Notes: a model not told the origin generated them from the letters alone. 64,000 nt of DNA from Flavobacterium fontis (GCF_900129405.1 NZ_FQVQ01000013.1:1-64000); one strand, 5' to 3'. Shown: positions 18,240-27,988, numbered from the stretch's first letter. Program-made: numbers and translations.

Positions 18240-18247
18240 CAAATTTA
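18240..18247 (-). promoter_or_regulatory. Candidate -7 box of the M23 peptidase operon
   Basis: Read on the minus strand, TAAATTTG matches TAnnTTTG, about 53 bases before the M23 start. No TTG is found at the ideal spacing. Confidence 0.35.
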
Positions 18248-18289
18248 GGAAATGTTTCGCGCAAACCTAAATTTTGTTGCAGTTCCCTA

Positions 18290-18425
18290 GTGGTAGCTTG
18301 ATTATCAGGAGCATAAACCCCCGAGTGCTATGTCATCCTCCTCCTGCTACCGCCCGTCGCTTTGTCCGCGATGCTCCCAAGAGCTCCAACAAGGGCGGTA
18401 TCAGGGCTATATCGAATATCCGTTT
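18290..18425. repeat. GC-rich inverted-repeat element in the alaS leader
   Basis: TACCGCCC (18348-18355) pairs with GGGCGGTA (18393-18400) within a GC-rich block containing GAGCTCCAACAAGGGCGGTA and TCAGGGCTA. It may be a degenerate member of the intergenic element family seen in the paa locus. It lies in the 275-base spacer between the M23 gene and alaS and would be in the alaS leader if transcription starts upstream of it. Confidence 0.4.
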
Positions 18426-18461
18426 GCCAAAACCAAACCATAAACCAATTGAAATTCGCCC

Positions 18462-21098
18462 ATGAAATCGCAGGACATTCGCAAAGCGTACCTCCAATTT
18501 TTTGAAAGTAAAAACCACTTGATCGTGCCTTCAGCGCCCATCGTTTTAAAAGACGATCCCACCCTGATGTTCAACAACTCGGGAATGGCGCAGTTTAAAG
18601 AATTCTTTTTAGGCAACGGCACGCCCAAGAGTCCCCGTATCGCCGATACCCAAAAATGCCTTCGCGTTTCAGGGAAGCACAACGACTTAGAAGATGTTGG
18701 GTTCGACACCTACCACCATACCATGTTTGAAATGCTGGGCAACTGGTCGTTTGGCGATTACTTCAAAAAGGAAGCCTTGGCCTGGGCTTGGGAATTTTTA
18801 ACCGAAGTTTTAAAGCTGGATAAAGACCGTTTGTACGTGTCCGTATTTGAGGGCAACCCCGCTGAAAATGTCCCCTTCGATCAAGAAGCCTTTGATATTT
18901 GGAAACAGTACGTGTCGGAAGACCGCATCATTCTCGGCAATAAAAAAGATAATTTTTGGGAAATGGGCGATCAAGGACCCTGCGGACCCTGTTCTGAAAT
19001 CCATATTGATTTACGTACCGATGCCGAACGTGCAGCCGTTTCAGGTCGTAGTTTGGTCAATGCCGATCATCCGCAAGTGGTGGAGATTTGGAACAATGTA
19101 TTCATGGAATTCAACCGCAAAGCCGACGGGTCATTGGAAAAATTACCTGCGCAACACGTCGATACCGGAATGGGCTTCGAGCGTTTGTGTATGGCCATGC
19201 AAGGCGTCACGTCCAATTACGATACCGATGTTTTTACGCCTTTAATTCACAAAGTGGAAAGCATCACCGGATTGAAATATACCTCCAACGAAATTAAATC
19301 GATTTCTGAAGAACAAAATAAAATCAATATTGCCATTCGTGTCATTGTAGATCACGTGCGTGCTGTAGCCTTTGCCATTGCCGACGGTCAGTTGCCGTCC
19401 AATACCGGAGCGGGGTATGTGATTCGTCGTATTTTGCGTCGCGCAATTCGTTATGGTTTTACCTTTTTAAATCAAAAAGAAGCGTTCATCCACCAATTGG
19501 TAGCGGTTTTAGCCGATCAAATGGGTGAATTCTTTCCCGAAATCCGTGCCCAACACAATTTGGTGACCAATGTCATCAAAGAAGAGGAAGCGTCCTTTTT
19601 ACGTACCCTCGAACAAGGGTTGCAATTGCTCGATAAAGTGGTGGCCGAAACCCAAGGAACAGAGGTCAAAGGAGAAAAAGTGTTTGAATTATACGATACT
19701 TTCGGGTTCCCCAAAGATTTGACGGCTCTGATTTTGAAAGAAAAAGGATTTACCTATCAAGAAGCCGAGTTTGAAGCGGAATTGGCTAAACAAAAAGCCC
19801 GTTCACGCGCGGCCTCCGAGGTGACCACCGAAGATTGGAAGGTTTTAATCGAAGGCAATGTAGAAACCTTTGTCGGGTATGACCAAACCGAAAATGAAGT
19901 AAAAATTACCCGCATCCGTAAAGTGGATTCCAAAAAAGACGGATTGTTATACCAAATTGTGCTGGATGCCACCCCTTTTTATCCAGAAGGTGGGGGACAA
20001 GTAGGCGATAAAGGAACGCTGGTTTCGGCTAATGAAGTCATTGAAATTATCGATACCAAAAAAGAGAACAACCTGATACTGCATTTTGCCAAATCATTAC
20101 CCGAGAATGTAAATGCTGTTTTCGTGGCCAAAGTAAACACCAAATTGCGTACTGCCACTTCCAAAAACCACTCGGCAACGCACTTGATGCATTTGGCCTT
20201 GCGCACTATTTTGGGAACCCATGTCGAACAAAAAGGATCGTTGGTGAATCCCAATTATCTGCGTTTCGACTTTTCACATTTTGCCAAAGTCACCGATGAT
20301 GAGATTCGTCAGGTAGAAGACTTTGTCAATGCACGTATTGCCGAGCAATTGGCGTTGGTGGAATACCGTAACTTGCCAATTCAAGAAGCGATGGCCAAAG
20401 GCGCTATGGCTTTATTTGGGGAAAAATACGGCGATACCGTTCGTATGATTGAATTTGGCGAAAGCCGTGAATTGTGCGGAGGAATCCATGTAAAAAATAC
20501 TGCCGATATCTGGCATTTTAAAATTGTATCTGAAGGCGCCGTCGCTGCGGGAATCCGTCGTGTTGAAGCGATTACGGGAACGGCCGTTGCTGATTTCTTT
20601 GCCCAGCAAGAAGCCGCTTTGGCCCAAATCAAAGAAACCTTGAAAAATCCGCAAGATGCGTTGAAAGCCGTGGTGAGTTTGCAGGATGAAAATGCCAAGT
20701 TGAAAAAGCAAATCGAGCAGTTATTAAAAGACAAAGCTAAAAATTTGAAAGGCGAACTAGCTGCGCAGTTACAAACGGTGAATGGCGTTCGTTTCTTAGC
20801 TACTCAAGTCGATTTGGATGCCAACGGAGCCAAAGATTTGGCCTATGAATTGGGGCAAAATCAAACTGATATCTTCCTGGTTTTGGCCACGCTAACCGAT
20901 GATAAACCCATGCTAACCTGCTATATTTCGAAAGAATTGGTGGACAGCAAAGGCTTGAATGCGGGTCAAGTAGTTCGCGAGTTGGGCAAATACATCCAAG
21001 GCGGCGGGGGCGGTCAGCCGTTCTTTGCCACAGCAGGAGGAAAGCTTGCTGCGGGAATTCCTGAAGCTTTGCAAAAAGCCATTACATTTATCCAATAA
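18462..21098 (+). CDS. alaS: Alanine--tRNA ligase
   Basis: Class II aminoacyl-tRNA synthetase charging tRNA-Ala, with editing of mischarged Ser and Gly. The 878 residues cover the full family length: the catalytic core ([45 protein letters not shown]), the tRNA-recognition helices, the editing domain with zinc-binding [11 protein letters not shown] and [15 protein letters not shown], and the C-terminal oligomerisation domain ending in [14 protein letters not shown]. The start is ATG 18462, preceded by an unusual GC-rich inverted repeat. Confidence 0.97.
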   Translation: MKSQDIRKAYLQFFESKNHLIVPSAPIVLKDDPTLMFNNSGMAQFKEFFLGNGTPKSPRIADTQKCLRVSGKHNDLEDVGFDTYHHTMFEMLGNWSFGDYFKKEALAWAWEFLTEVLKLDKDRLYVSVFEGNPAENVPFDQEAFDIWKQYVSEDRIILGNKKDNFWEMGDQGPCGPCSEIHIDLRTDAERAAVSGRSLVNADHPQVVEIWNNVFMEFNRKADGSLEKLPAQHVDTGMGFERLCMAMQGVTSNYDTDVFTPLIHKVESITGLKYTSNEIKSISEEQNKINIAIRVIVDHVRAVAFAIADGQLPSNTGAGYVIRRILRRAIRYGFTFLNQKEAFIHQLVAVLADQMGEFFPEIRAQHNLVTNVIKEEEASFLRTLEQGLQLLDKVVAETQGTEVKGEKVFELYDTFGFPKDLTALILKEKGFTYQEAEFEAELAKQKARSRAASEVTTEDWKVLIEGNVETFVGYDQTENEVKITRIRKVDSKKDGLLYQIVLDATPFYPEGGGQVGDKGTLVSANEVIEIIDTKKENNLILHFAKSLPENVNAVFVAKVNTKLRTATSKNHSATHLMHLALRTILGTHVEQKGSLVNPNYLRFDFSHFAKVTDDEIRQVEDFVNARIAEQLALVEYRNLPIQEAMAKGAMALFGEKYGDTVRMIEFGESRELCGGIHVKNTADIWHFKIVSEGAVAAGIRRVEAITGTAVADFFAQQEAALAQIKETLKNPQDALKAVVSLQDENAKLKKQIEQLLKDKAKNLKGELAAQLQTVNGVRFLATQVDLDANGAKDLAYELGQNQTDIFLVLATLTDDKPMLTCYISKELVDSKGLNAGQVVRELGKYIQGGGGGQPFFATAGGKLAAGIPEALQKAITFIQ

Positions 21099-21103
21099 CA
21101 AAG

Positions 21104-21130
21104 AGCCTCCTTTCACGGGAGGTTTTTTTT
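21104..21130 (+). terminator. Short terminator after alaS
   Basis: AGCCTCC pairs with GGAGGTT (one G-T wobble) around a 7-base loop, followed by eight T. It lies just after the alaS stop. Confidence 0.7.
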
Positions 21131-21144
21131 GACCCTTGAATTCG

Positions 21145-21152
21145 TATTTTTG
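21145..21152 (+). promoter_or_regulatory. Candidate -7 box for the GSCFA gene
   Basis: TATTTTTG fits TAnnTTTG and lies 13 bases before the ATG at 21166, implying a very short leader. Confidence 0.45.
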
Positions 21153-21165
21153 AAAAAAAATAACC

Positions 21166-22110
21166 ATGCAATTGCTTACCCATGTTCCCGTAATCCCTTT
21201 GGAACCCCCAATTAGTTACCAGGCGAAGGTCTTTAGTATGGGGTCGTGTTTTGCCGAACACATGAGTGAGAAGTTGCGCTATTATGGATTTGACAGTGAT
21301 GCGAATCCGTTTGGAATCATTTTTAATGCCATTTCCATGCAACGTTTGGTAGCGCGTATCGTGCAGCAGCAAGCGTTTACGGAAGCAGATATTTTTTTTC
21401 ACAACGAACTCTGGCAATCCTATGAAGTGCATTCTGCCTTGAGTTCGACCGAGGCCAGTACATATTTAGCGAACTTGAATGCCCAATTAATAGCTACTCG
21501 GGATTGTTTAGAAAAAGCCACCCACTGTATCTTTACCTTGGGAACTTCTTGGGTGTATACCCATCAAGGAAACGTTGTAGCGAATTGCCATAAAGTTCCC
21601 AATTCCCAATTTGAAAAAAAGCTACTAAGTGCTGAGGAAAATCAGATTGCACTCCAAAAAATAAAGGATTGTATCCATCAAATTAATCCCAACTTACAAT
21701 TTATTTTTACGGTTTCTCCCGTACGTCATACCAAAGATGGATTTACAGAAAATCATATCAGTAAAGGGAATTTATTGCAGGCCATTGACAACGTGCAACA
21801 AAGCACGAACGATTATTATTTTCCCGCCTATGAGATAGTCATGGATGAGTTACGGGATTATCGTTTTTTTGCTGCCGATATGATTCATCCCAATTCCTTG
21901 GCTATCGATTACATTTGGGAGCGATTCTCAACTCACGCTATCGAGAGCAGTTGCGAGCCAATAATGAAAGAACTTGCCGAAATAAAACGGGCACTTCACC
22001 ATCGCCCACAGCATCAAAATACCCAAGCTTGGGCGCAATTTCAACACCAATTGGAACAAAAGATCGCCAACTTCAAACAACGTTTTCCAGATATACTTCT
22101 CGAACAGTAA
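21166..22110 (+). CDS. GSCFA domain protein (SGNH/GDSL-like)
   Basis: A 314-residue protein with the family-defining motif MGSCFAEHMSEKLRYYGFD near residue 25, followed by NPFGIIFNA and, further on, FTVSPVRHTKDG and DMIHPNSLAIDYIW. The second part supplies a Ser/Asp/His-like arrangement as in SGNH hydrolases. GSCFA proteins are widespread in Bacteroidota without an assigned substrate. No signal peptide is evident. It stands alone between alaS and the secreted-protein cluster. Confidence 0.88.
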   Translation: MQLLTHVPVIPLEPPISYQAKVFSMGSCFAEHMSEKLRYYGFDSDANPFGIIFNAISMQRLVARIVQQQAFTEADIFFHNELWQSYEVHSALSSTEASTYLANLNAQLIATRDCLEKATHCIFTLGTSWVYTHQGNVVANCHKVPNSQFEKKLLSAEENQIALQKIKDCIHQINPNLQFIFTVSPVRHTKDGFTENHISKGNLLQAIDNVQQSTNDYYFPAYEIVMDELRDYRFFAADMIHPNSLAIDYIWERFSTHAIESSCEPIMKELAEIKRALHHRPQHQNTQAWAQFQHQLEQKIANFKQRFPDILLEQ

Positions 22111-22116
22111 ATGTTA

Positions 22117-22166
22117 AAATACGATTTTTATCGTATTTCTCACTGTGTTTTACTATCCTAAGTTTG
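22117..22166 (+). promoter_or_regulatory. Promoter with inverted repeat ATACGA-N6-TCGTAT upstream of the secreted-protein genes
   Basis: ATACGATTTTTATCGTAT (22119-22136) is an inverted repeat whose right arm ends 22 bases before a perfect -7 box, TAAGTTTG (22159-22166). The same repeat occurs at the same distance before the operon at 25933. The extended stem AAATACGAT/ATCGTATTT could also fold as a hairpin, but no T tract follows, so a protein-binding site is the better reading. Confidence 0.6.
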
Positions 22167-22192
22167 CCTTGTAATTAACTCATTTACAAGGC

Positions 22193-22564
22193 ATGAAAAT
22201 CGTAAAAATAATTATCGGACTCACTTTTTTGTTACTCATCGCTCCCGGGATGCAAGCGCAACGCCCTGTATTAACCGATGAAGAACAAGTCATGGAAACC
22301 GTTACTCAAGAAGTAGACGCGGTTTTTCAATCAGAAGATTTTATTCGTAGAAAAATGAAAAAGTATCCCAATGCCAAAGGAACTATGATCATTGATATTG
22401 GGGTAATTCAAAGCGGGAAAGTAGCTACTTTTTTCAAAGTCGATAGTGAAATCAACGATATCGATTTTATCAACTTCATGTCCAAGTACATCTTAGAGCA
22501 CAAGTTTAAATTTAAGCTACAAAAACAGCAGCGCTACAAAATTCGCTACTCGATAACCTTTTAA
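22193..22564 (+). CDS. Small secreted protein of unknown function, possibly TonB-C-like fold
   Basis: A 123-residue protein with a clear signal peptide (LTFLLLIAPGMQAQ). The mature part has a pattern of strands (GTMIIDIGVIQSGKVATFFKVDS, then YKIRYSITF at the end) that resembles the C-terminal domain of TonB-like energy transducers, where a strand-helix-strand unit ends in a YxxxF-type strand. This is a resemblance by eye only. It is the first gene after the palindromic promoter and lies 21 bases before the beta-propeller gene, so the two are likely co-transcribed. Confidence 0.75.
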   Translation: MKIVKIIIGLTFLLLIAPGMQAQRPVLTDEEQVMETVTQEVDAVFQSEDFIRRKMKKYPNAKGTMIIDIGVIQSGKVATFFKVDSEINDIDFINFMSKYILEHKFKFKLQKQQRYKIRYSITF

Positions 22565-22585
22565 TCAACCTCTAACAAAATAATC

Positions 22586-24388
22586 ATGAAAAAAATCACA
22601 CTTGGTCTACTTCTGCTTTTTAGCGTAAGTGGATACTATGGAAATGCACAATTTGGAAAGTTATTAGGAAAAAGTTCCGCAGGAAAAAAATCGGGAAGTT
22701 TTGCTACTGTATGGGAATCTGAATTTGACAATAAAGCCACCCGTTTGGCGGTCAATGATGGTGATGGGACGTATATTCTTGGAACCGACGATAATTCAGC
22801 TACCGTTTTGGATAATTCTGGGAGAATCATTTGGAGTGGCGACTATAAAAAAATTACGACCAACAAAACCAATAAAAGTGAATACCAATATGTCATCTGG
22901 AAAGAAAAGGGCGGTTATTTGTTTTTATTTGACGAACGAAAATTGGGGACCGATCGCGTTGCGGTGATTGATGTGGCCTCGGGAAAGGAGCTTTGGAATT
23001 CAGAAGAATATCAGAATCTCATGCCTAAAGGAACAAAATCAGAAGATGGGGCCGATCAAGGGGAATTGGAAACTGTAAAATACATCAATGAGTTGGATGC
23101 TTTTTTGATTTCGCAACGCAATTCAGTCATTTTGGTTAAAGCCGCTACAGGCGAGAAAGTTTGGGAAACCAACCGGTATAAAGGAGGTGTGGGAAAATAT
23201 ATTTACGATGCCAAACGCAATGAGATTATCATGGTAAACTTTAAACCCACCGCCTTGGGGGCATTGTTTGCAGGATTTAAAAATCAAATGGTAAAGATTA
23301 ACGCGGCCAATGGTGAAATTCTTTGGGATGCCACCTTTGTAGGGAGCGTGGAAAAAGAACTTGTGACCCGTAGAGCGATTTTGGATTTGTGGATCAAAGG
23401 AGATAAAGTGTATATGTATCTTAATGGGTTACAAGTGTATGACATCAATACGGGACAAAAGTTGTGGGAAGCCGTGTATGAAAATGATATGGATGGCGGT
23501 AAGGGGTTGTTTTCAAATTCAGCGATGAAAAAATACTACCGCACCATTGCCGATCCTGTTTTTACTGAGGATGCAGTATATCTAGTTATGTTTGGTACGC
23601 GAGATCGCACCAAATACATAGAAAAACACGATTTGAATTCGGGGAAATTGTTGTGGGCTTCTGAAAAAATAACAGGGGCATTCAGTATGCCAAATTTATA
23701 CAAATCTGGTAACCGTATATTATTGCAAATTGGGGGAAAAGTGCAAGTACAAGAATATCGTTGGGAAACACAAAGTAGTCCATTGGGGGGTACTTATAGA
23801 CAAATGGTTCCTTATATTTATTGGGATTATAAAGCCCAGAAAAACGGCGTGTTATGTATTGATGATGCCAACGGACAAACCGCTTGGCGTTCAGAACGAT
23901 TTGACAAAAGAATTACAGATATTATCATCGATCAAGAGGGAAAAACAGCCTTTGTAGGCGATGGAGACGAGTTTTATGGTTATGAAATCGGGAGTGGAAA
24001 CCAATTATTTGATGTCAAGCATAATGACGCAAAAGTAGGAAAAGCCACTGATGTAATTGATTTTGGCGATAAAGTGGTTGTGTTATCCGAAAAAGGCTTG
24101 GCGGCGTACTACAAGAAAGACGGAAAGCGTGTTTATGCCTCCGAAAAGATACGCGGTGTAGATTTCTTTTATGAGATAGGAGGGAACTATTATCTGCGTG
24201 ACCAACGAAATAGCAAAAATATTATCTACGGTATTAATATGGAAAATGGCGAAACCAAAGGTTCAGTACAATCTAAGGGGAAAGGGGGAAGTCCACAGTA
24301 TGGTAGTGGTATTGATATCACCGATGATGGGGAGTATATCTTCGCTTTTAAAGGTCGTAAAGTTGAAAAAATCAAAGTTAATAATTAG
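22586..24388 (+). CDS. Secreted PQQ-like beta-propeller protein
   Basis: A 600-residue protein with signal peptide (ITLGLLLLFSVSGYYGNAQ). Repeated blade motifs of the PQQ/quinoprotein-like type are visible: ASGKELWNSEE, ATGEKVWETNR, ANGEILWDATF, NTGQKLWEAVY, NSGKLLWASEK, ANGQTAWRSER and ENGETKGSV. At least seven such A/G-x-W turns suggest a complete propeller. There is no sign of an active dehydrogenase site, so it is more likely a binding or scaffold protein. It is in an operon with the small secreted protein and is followed by a terminator. Confidence 0.82.
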   Translation: MKKITLGLLLLFSVSGYYGNAQFGKLLGKSSAGKKSGSFATVWESEFDNKATRLAVNDGDGTYILGTDDNSATVLDNSGRIIWSGDYKKITTNKTNKSEYQYVIWKEKGGYLFLFDERKLGTDRVAVIDVASGKELWNSEEYQNLMPKGTKSEDGADQGELETVKYINELDAFLISQRNSVILVKAATGEKVWETNRYKGGVGKYIYDAKRNEIIMVNFKPTALGALFAGFKNQMVKINAANGEILWDATFVGSVEKELVTRRAILDLWIKGDKVYMYLNGLQVYDINTGQKLWEAVYENDMDGGKGLFSNSAMKKYYRTIADPVFTEDAVYLVMFGTRDRTKYIEKHDLNSGKLLWASEKITGAFSMPNLYKSGNRILLQIGGKVQVQEYRWETQSSPLGGTYRQMVPYIYWDYKAQKNGVLCIDDANGQTAWRSERFDKRITDIIIDQEGKTAFVGDGDEFYGYEIGSGNQLFDVKHNDAKVGKATDVIDFGDKVVVLSEKGLAAYYKKDGKRVYASEKIRGVDFFYEIGGNYYLRDQRNSKNIIYGINMENGETKGSVQSKGKGGSPQYGSGIDITDDGEYIFAFKGRKVEKIKVNN

Positions 24389-24411
24389 AGGTTATTATGC
24401 TTTGTTGCCAG

Positions 24412-24441
24412 GGCTGTAACACTTTGTTGCAGCCTTTTTTT
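24412..24441 (+). terminator. Intrinsic terminator after the beta-propeller gene
   Basis: The 9-bp stem GGCTGTAAC (24412-24420) / GTTGCAGCC (24426-24434) with one T-G wobble, a 5-base loop and a T7 tail ends only 13 bases before the next start codon. Confidence 0.85.
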
Positions 24442-24454
24442 AAAAACTAATGCA

Positions 24455-25864
24455 ATGCTATTTCGATTCATTTTTTTGTTTTTTGGGGCCACCACGATGC
24501 TAGCACAGCAAGTTCAGTATGCCCATCAACTCCTCAAATACTCTTCAGATTTGGGTGGAAAACAATTTGGGATTAAACGATTGCTGGGTAAACCCGATGT
24601 TTATCCTCAGGGTGGCTTCAGTCCCAATGCATGGATGCCCAAAAACGCTTTGGATGGTCGTGAGGTGATCATCGTTTCATTTGAAAAAGCCCAAACGGTG
24701 CAGCAAGTCGCTATTTTTGAAAATTTAAATGCAGGTTGCGTTGTTGCCTTGGCGGTTTCCTCTGATGGAGAGGATTTTCAAACCGTTTGGAGTCGTCGTC
24801 CCGATTACCAAACGCCTGTTTACAAAAAGAGCTTGGCCGCCGACCGAGCGTATTATTTTGGCCGCAAACGACGAAAAGTAGAACAAGCCCCAGAGATTGT
24901 CAATCCCGGCGTTGAACGTATTTTTTTGGAACAACCTCATGCTGCTATTAAAGCCGTGAAAGTGGTTTTTAATTTTGCACTTTTACCTGGGGCAAAACAA
25001 GTTGACGCTATTGCCATTTCGGACAGTACGATTCCCATTGATCCTCAACCTGAAACCATTCCAGAACTAACCAAAATTTCGGCTCCAATAACCGTTGATG
25101 CGTCATCGTCTTGGAGTGTGCCTTGTGTGATTGGAAACACCCTTTTTGTAACCACTTACGCCGAAGATCGTGAACAAATTTTTACCTTTTTATGGGATAA
25201 GGATCGATGGAAAAAACACGAAAATCCTAAGGAATTAAATTTGAATCCTGCCTACAACTTTGTGGAGTTTGCCAACAATGAATTGCTTTTAAAAGGAGGA
25301 AAACCGTTTTACACTGGAACGCAAGAAACCGGATTTGAATTGTGGCAAAAGACCCACACAGGATACCAACTCTCTAGTGCGATAAAAATTCCGGCCTACA
25401 GCAATTTTGAACCTTATGCCGATGCAACCCTATCGTCGGACGGCAAGGTTTTTATTATGGCAGTAGAAACCGATTTTACCCAAGGCGGTACGGATTTATA
25501 TGTTAGTTTTCAAAAACAAGACGGCACATTTGGGCTTTTACAAAATATGGGTAAAGCTATCAATAGTGCAGCCGATGAATCTTCCCCTCAATTATTATCA
25601 GACCAAAAAACCTTACTATTCTCCTCCAATGGGTTTAGTGGTTTTGGAAGTCACGACCTATATCTGAGTTACCGATTGGACGATACTTGGAAAAATTGGA
25701 GCGTGCCTAAAAATCTCGGTCCCATTATAAATACGGCATCCTATGAAGTTCACCCTTTTTACGATGAGGAACATGAGCAATTGCTTTACTCCGTTTCTAC
25801 CGAAAATCAAATGCTATTAAAGTCCGTCTCAATTCCGAAGGCCCTATGGAATTGGCAACACTAA
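24455..25864 (+). CDS. Secreted PD40 (TolB-like) repeat protein
   Basis: A 469-residue protein with signal peptide (FIFLFFGATTMLAQQ). The N-terminal part (about 20-190) contains a beta-sandwich-like segment (NALDGREVIIVSFEKAQTVQQVAIFENL) recalling galactose-binding/discoidin folds. The C-terminal part carries PD40 beta-propeller repeats: DATLSSDGKVFIMAV, DESSPQLLSDQKTLLFSSNGFSGFGSHDLYLS and YEVHPFYDEEHEQLLYSVS. Such N-terminal parts occur in Bacteroidota OmpA-family proteins, but no OmpA domain is present here. It is separated from the previous operon by a terminator, and no clear promoter of its own was found. Confidence 0.75.
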   Translation: MLFRFIFLFFGATTMLAQQVQYAHQLLKYSSDLGGKQFGIKRLLGKPDVYPQGGFSPNAWMPKNALDGREVIIVSFEKAQTVQQVAIFENLNAGCVVALAVSSDGEDFQTVWSRRPDYQTPVYKKSLAADRAYYFGRKRRKVEQAPEIVNPGVERIFLEQPHAAIKAVKVVFNFALLPGAKQVDAIAISDSTIPIDPQPETIPELTKISAPITVDASSSWSVPCVIGNTLFVTTYAEDREQIFTFLWDKDRWKKHENPKELNLNPAYNFVEFANNELLLKGGKPFYTGTQETGFELWQKTHTGYQLSSAIKIPAYSNFEPYADATLSSDGKVFIMAVETDFTQGGTDLYVSFQKQDGTFGLLQNMGKAINSAADESSPQLLSDQKTLLFSSNGFSGFGSHDLYLSYRLDDTWKNWSVPKNLGPIINTASYEVHPFYDEEHEQLLYSVSTENQMLLKSVSIPKALWNWQH

Positions 25865-25912
25865 ATACGAATTTTATCGTATGGTGTACAAAAGGAGAAT
25901 GACCCATCTTTG
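25865..25912 (+). promoter_or_regulatory. Second copy of the ATACGA-N6-TCGTAT operator-like site, before the two-component operon
   Basis: ATACGAATTTTATCGTAT (25865-25882) differs by one spacer base from the site at 22119-22136. Twenty-two bases further lies CATCTTTG (25905-25912), one base off the TAnnTTTG consensus. A conserved site next to a weak -7 box suggests activator-dependent transcription, possibly by the LuxR-type regulator encoded at the end of this operon. Confidence 0.55.
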
Positions 25913-25932
25913 GTTTTAAAAAAAGAGGTGTC

Positions 25933-26220
25933 ATGGTCACACAATTCTTGATGTTGGTATTGATTGTTGGGGTTGGACTTGTAGTGCGATTGGGTTGGCA
26001 ATTGAAGCAAATGCGACGCCATCATTCTTCAAAGATGCAAGCGTTGCAAGCGTTGATGATACGTTTACAAGACCGTCAAGCTTTGCTTTTTGAACAAAGC
26101 AAACTCATGCGTTCATACCAATCGATCTACACACAAGAAATGCGGCAAATCGGGGAAGAAATTTTGGAGCTTCAAAAAATGATGTTGCAACGAATAACAA
26201 GTCGAAATGATGTGTCATAG
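25933..26220 (+). CDS. Small single-pass membrane protein with coiled coil
   Basis: A 95-residue protein: N-terminal membrane helix (FLMLVLIVGVGLVVRLGW) followed by a long charged helix with heptad-like leucines and glutamines (KMQALQALMIRLQDRQALLFEQSK). No family recognised. Its stop codon overlaps the first histidine-kinase gene by 14 bases, so it is probably the first gene of the two-component operon and may act with the kinases. Confidence 0.7.
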   Translation: MVTQFLMLVLIVGVGLVVRLGWQLKQMRRHHSSKMQALQALMIRLQDRQALLFEQSKLMRSYQSIYTQEMRQIGEEILELQKMMLQRITSRNDVS

Positions 26221-27988
26221 GGGTCAAGTAAAAAAAATAATTAAGGTACTAGGGTGGTTGTGTATTACCTTAGGACCTTTTTTGCATTTTGGACAAACCC
26301 GAAAATATATCGATTCGCTCAATCATTTATCGTTTGAACAAAAGATAAAAAATCCAAAGCAACTTTTGCCCTATTATAAAAGTGCCATTCAAAAAGCACA
26401 GAACATAAACTATGCGAAGGGGCAATGGGAAGCCTACGCCAATGCTAGTTTACTCTATTACTATTTGGGCAAATACGACTTGGAACTGCAATACGCTCGT
26501 GTAGCATTGAAAGGTTTTGAGCAAGAAAATAATCTGGACTATCAAGCCTATTTGTGGGGCGAAATTGGGTATCGAATGAAGCGCCGCAACCTCAAAGAAG
26601 CCGAGCGGTACATGCAAAAAGGAATACGACTTGCGGAAACACACCAACTAAAGCAACCGTTGATGGCCTTGTATGATAACTATGGCGTTCTTAAAGAGAT
26701 GCAACGGCAATGGGATAGCGCTCACTTTTTTTATACCCAAGGATTGACTTTGAAAAGTAAGTTTCGCGATCGCTCGGGTATTCCTTACAGTCTAAATAAT
26801 TTGGGGGGATTGTATTTGTTACAAAAGAAATGGGATAAGGCACAACCCTATTTTGAAAAAGCCATAGCCATACGTCAATCCATGGGGGATACCGTTGGAC
26901 TTTGTGAATCGTATTTGACCTTATCCGATTTGTACCTTCAACAGCAGCAGATGAGTAAGGCAAAACGATTGTTGGATTGGGTAGTCAAAATAGCTTCGCA
27001 AAAGCAACTGCTTCAATTAGCACAGTCGGCTTATATGCAACGAGCCTCGTGGTTTGAACGCAATCAAATGGGAATGGCTTCGGCTCAAGATTTGCAACAA
27101 GCCATAGCTTACCAACAACGACTCGCGCAAAAGGAAACCCGAGACAAAGTTGCTGAGCTAGAAATTTTTTACCAAACACAAGAAAAAGAAAAGGAACTAT
27201 TAGAGCAACGAATTGTCATCCAAGAACGCAATACATGGTTGTTATTGGCCTCTGTTTTGTTGGGAGCTATGGGGTTAATTGGGTTTTTGATCTACCGTCA
27301 ACAGCAACTCAAAAATAGGGCACAACAACAAGCCTTTGCCTTAGAAAAAGCAATTGCTAAAATTGAAACCCAAAATCAATTGCACGATCAACGCTTAGCG
27401 ATTTCCCGTGATTTACATGATAATATTGGTGCGCAACTTACTTTCATTATATCTTCAGTGGAAACCTTAAAATTTGGATTCAGTCTCACAGATTCTTTGC
27501 TTTTACATCAGTTGGATAAAATTGCAACCTTCAGTAAAATCACCATTCGCGAACTTCGGGATACCATCTGGGCAATGAATCAAGAGCATATTTCCATGCA
27601 TGATTTGAAAGCGCGCTTGGTGAACTTTATCGAACAAGCCAAACAAACGTCCGATAGTATTGCTTTTAATTTTAACTTCCTCGAATCGAATTCTACCCTC
27701 GTTTTTTCAGCCTTGACCGGAGTTAATTTATATCGTATCATTCAAGAAGCACTTCACAATGCTATAAAATATGCCCAAGCCACCGAGATACACGTGGTAA
27801 CAACTCTTGATAATCAGCGGCTTCATGTTGAAATTCGTGATAATGGTAAAGGTTTTGACCTTGAAAATGTTAACTTTGGGAATGGATTGCACAATATGCG
27901 GAAACGGATGGAGGAGATCGGCGGTAATCTAGAAATTAAAACCCTAACCAACCATGGTACGCAAATCCTGCTACAGCTCCCTGTTTAA
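26207..27988 (+). CDS. TPR-containing sensor histidine kinase (NarX/LiaS-like), copy 1
   Basis: Membrane histidine kinase of 593 residues. Order: signal sequence, tetratricopeptide-like sensor region (about 40-320; e.g. YSLNNLGGLYLLQKKWDKAQPYFEKA), coiled coil, a membrane helix (WLLLASVLLGAMGLIGFLIY), a HisKA_3 dimerisation domain with phospho-acceptor His at about 404 (ISRDLHDNIGAQLTF), and an HATPase_c domain (NLYRIIQEALHNAIKYAQA, IRDNGKGFDLE, GNGLHNMRKRMEEIGG). The sensor is periplasmic by prediction. It overlaps both neighbours and is paralogous to the next gene. The first codon could be ATG 26207 or 26210. Confidence 0.9.
   Translation: MMCHRGQVKKIIKVLGWLCITLGPFLHFGQTRKYIDSLNHLSFEQKIKNPKQLLPYYKSAIQKAQNINYAKGQWEAYANASLLYYYLGKYDLELQYARVALKGFEQENNLDYQAYLWGEIGYRMKRRNLKEAERYMQKGIRLAETHQLKQPLMALYDNYGVLKEMQRQWDSAHFFYTQGLTLKSKFRDRSGIPYSLNNLGGLYLLQKKWDKAQPYFEKAIAIRQSMGDTVGLCESYLTLSDLYLQQQQMSKAKRLLDWVVKIASQKQLLQLAQSAYMQRASWFERNQMGMASAQDLQQAIAYQQRLAQKETRDKVAELEIFYQTQEKEKELLEQRIVIQERNTWLLLASVLLGAMGLIGFLIYRQQQLKNRAQQQAFALEKAIAKIETQNQLHDQRLAISRDLHDNIGAQLTFIISSVETLKFGFSLTDSLLLHQLDKIATFSKITIRELRDTIWAMNQEHISMHDLKARLVNFIEQAKQTSDSIAFNFNFLESNSTLVFSALTGVNLYRIIQEALHNAIKYAQATEIHVVTTLDNQRLHVEIRDNGKGFDLENVNFGNGLHNMRKRMEEIGGNLEIKTLTNHGTQILLQLPV

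Noticed and set aside
22117..22138. Hairpin after the GSCFA gene as a simple terminator
   Set aside because: No T tract follows, and the same sequence recurs at the same distance from another -7 region, so a regulatory site fits better.
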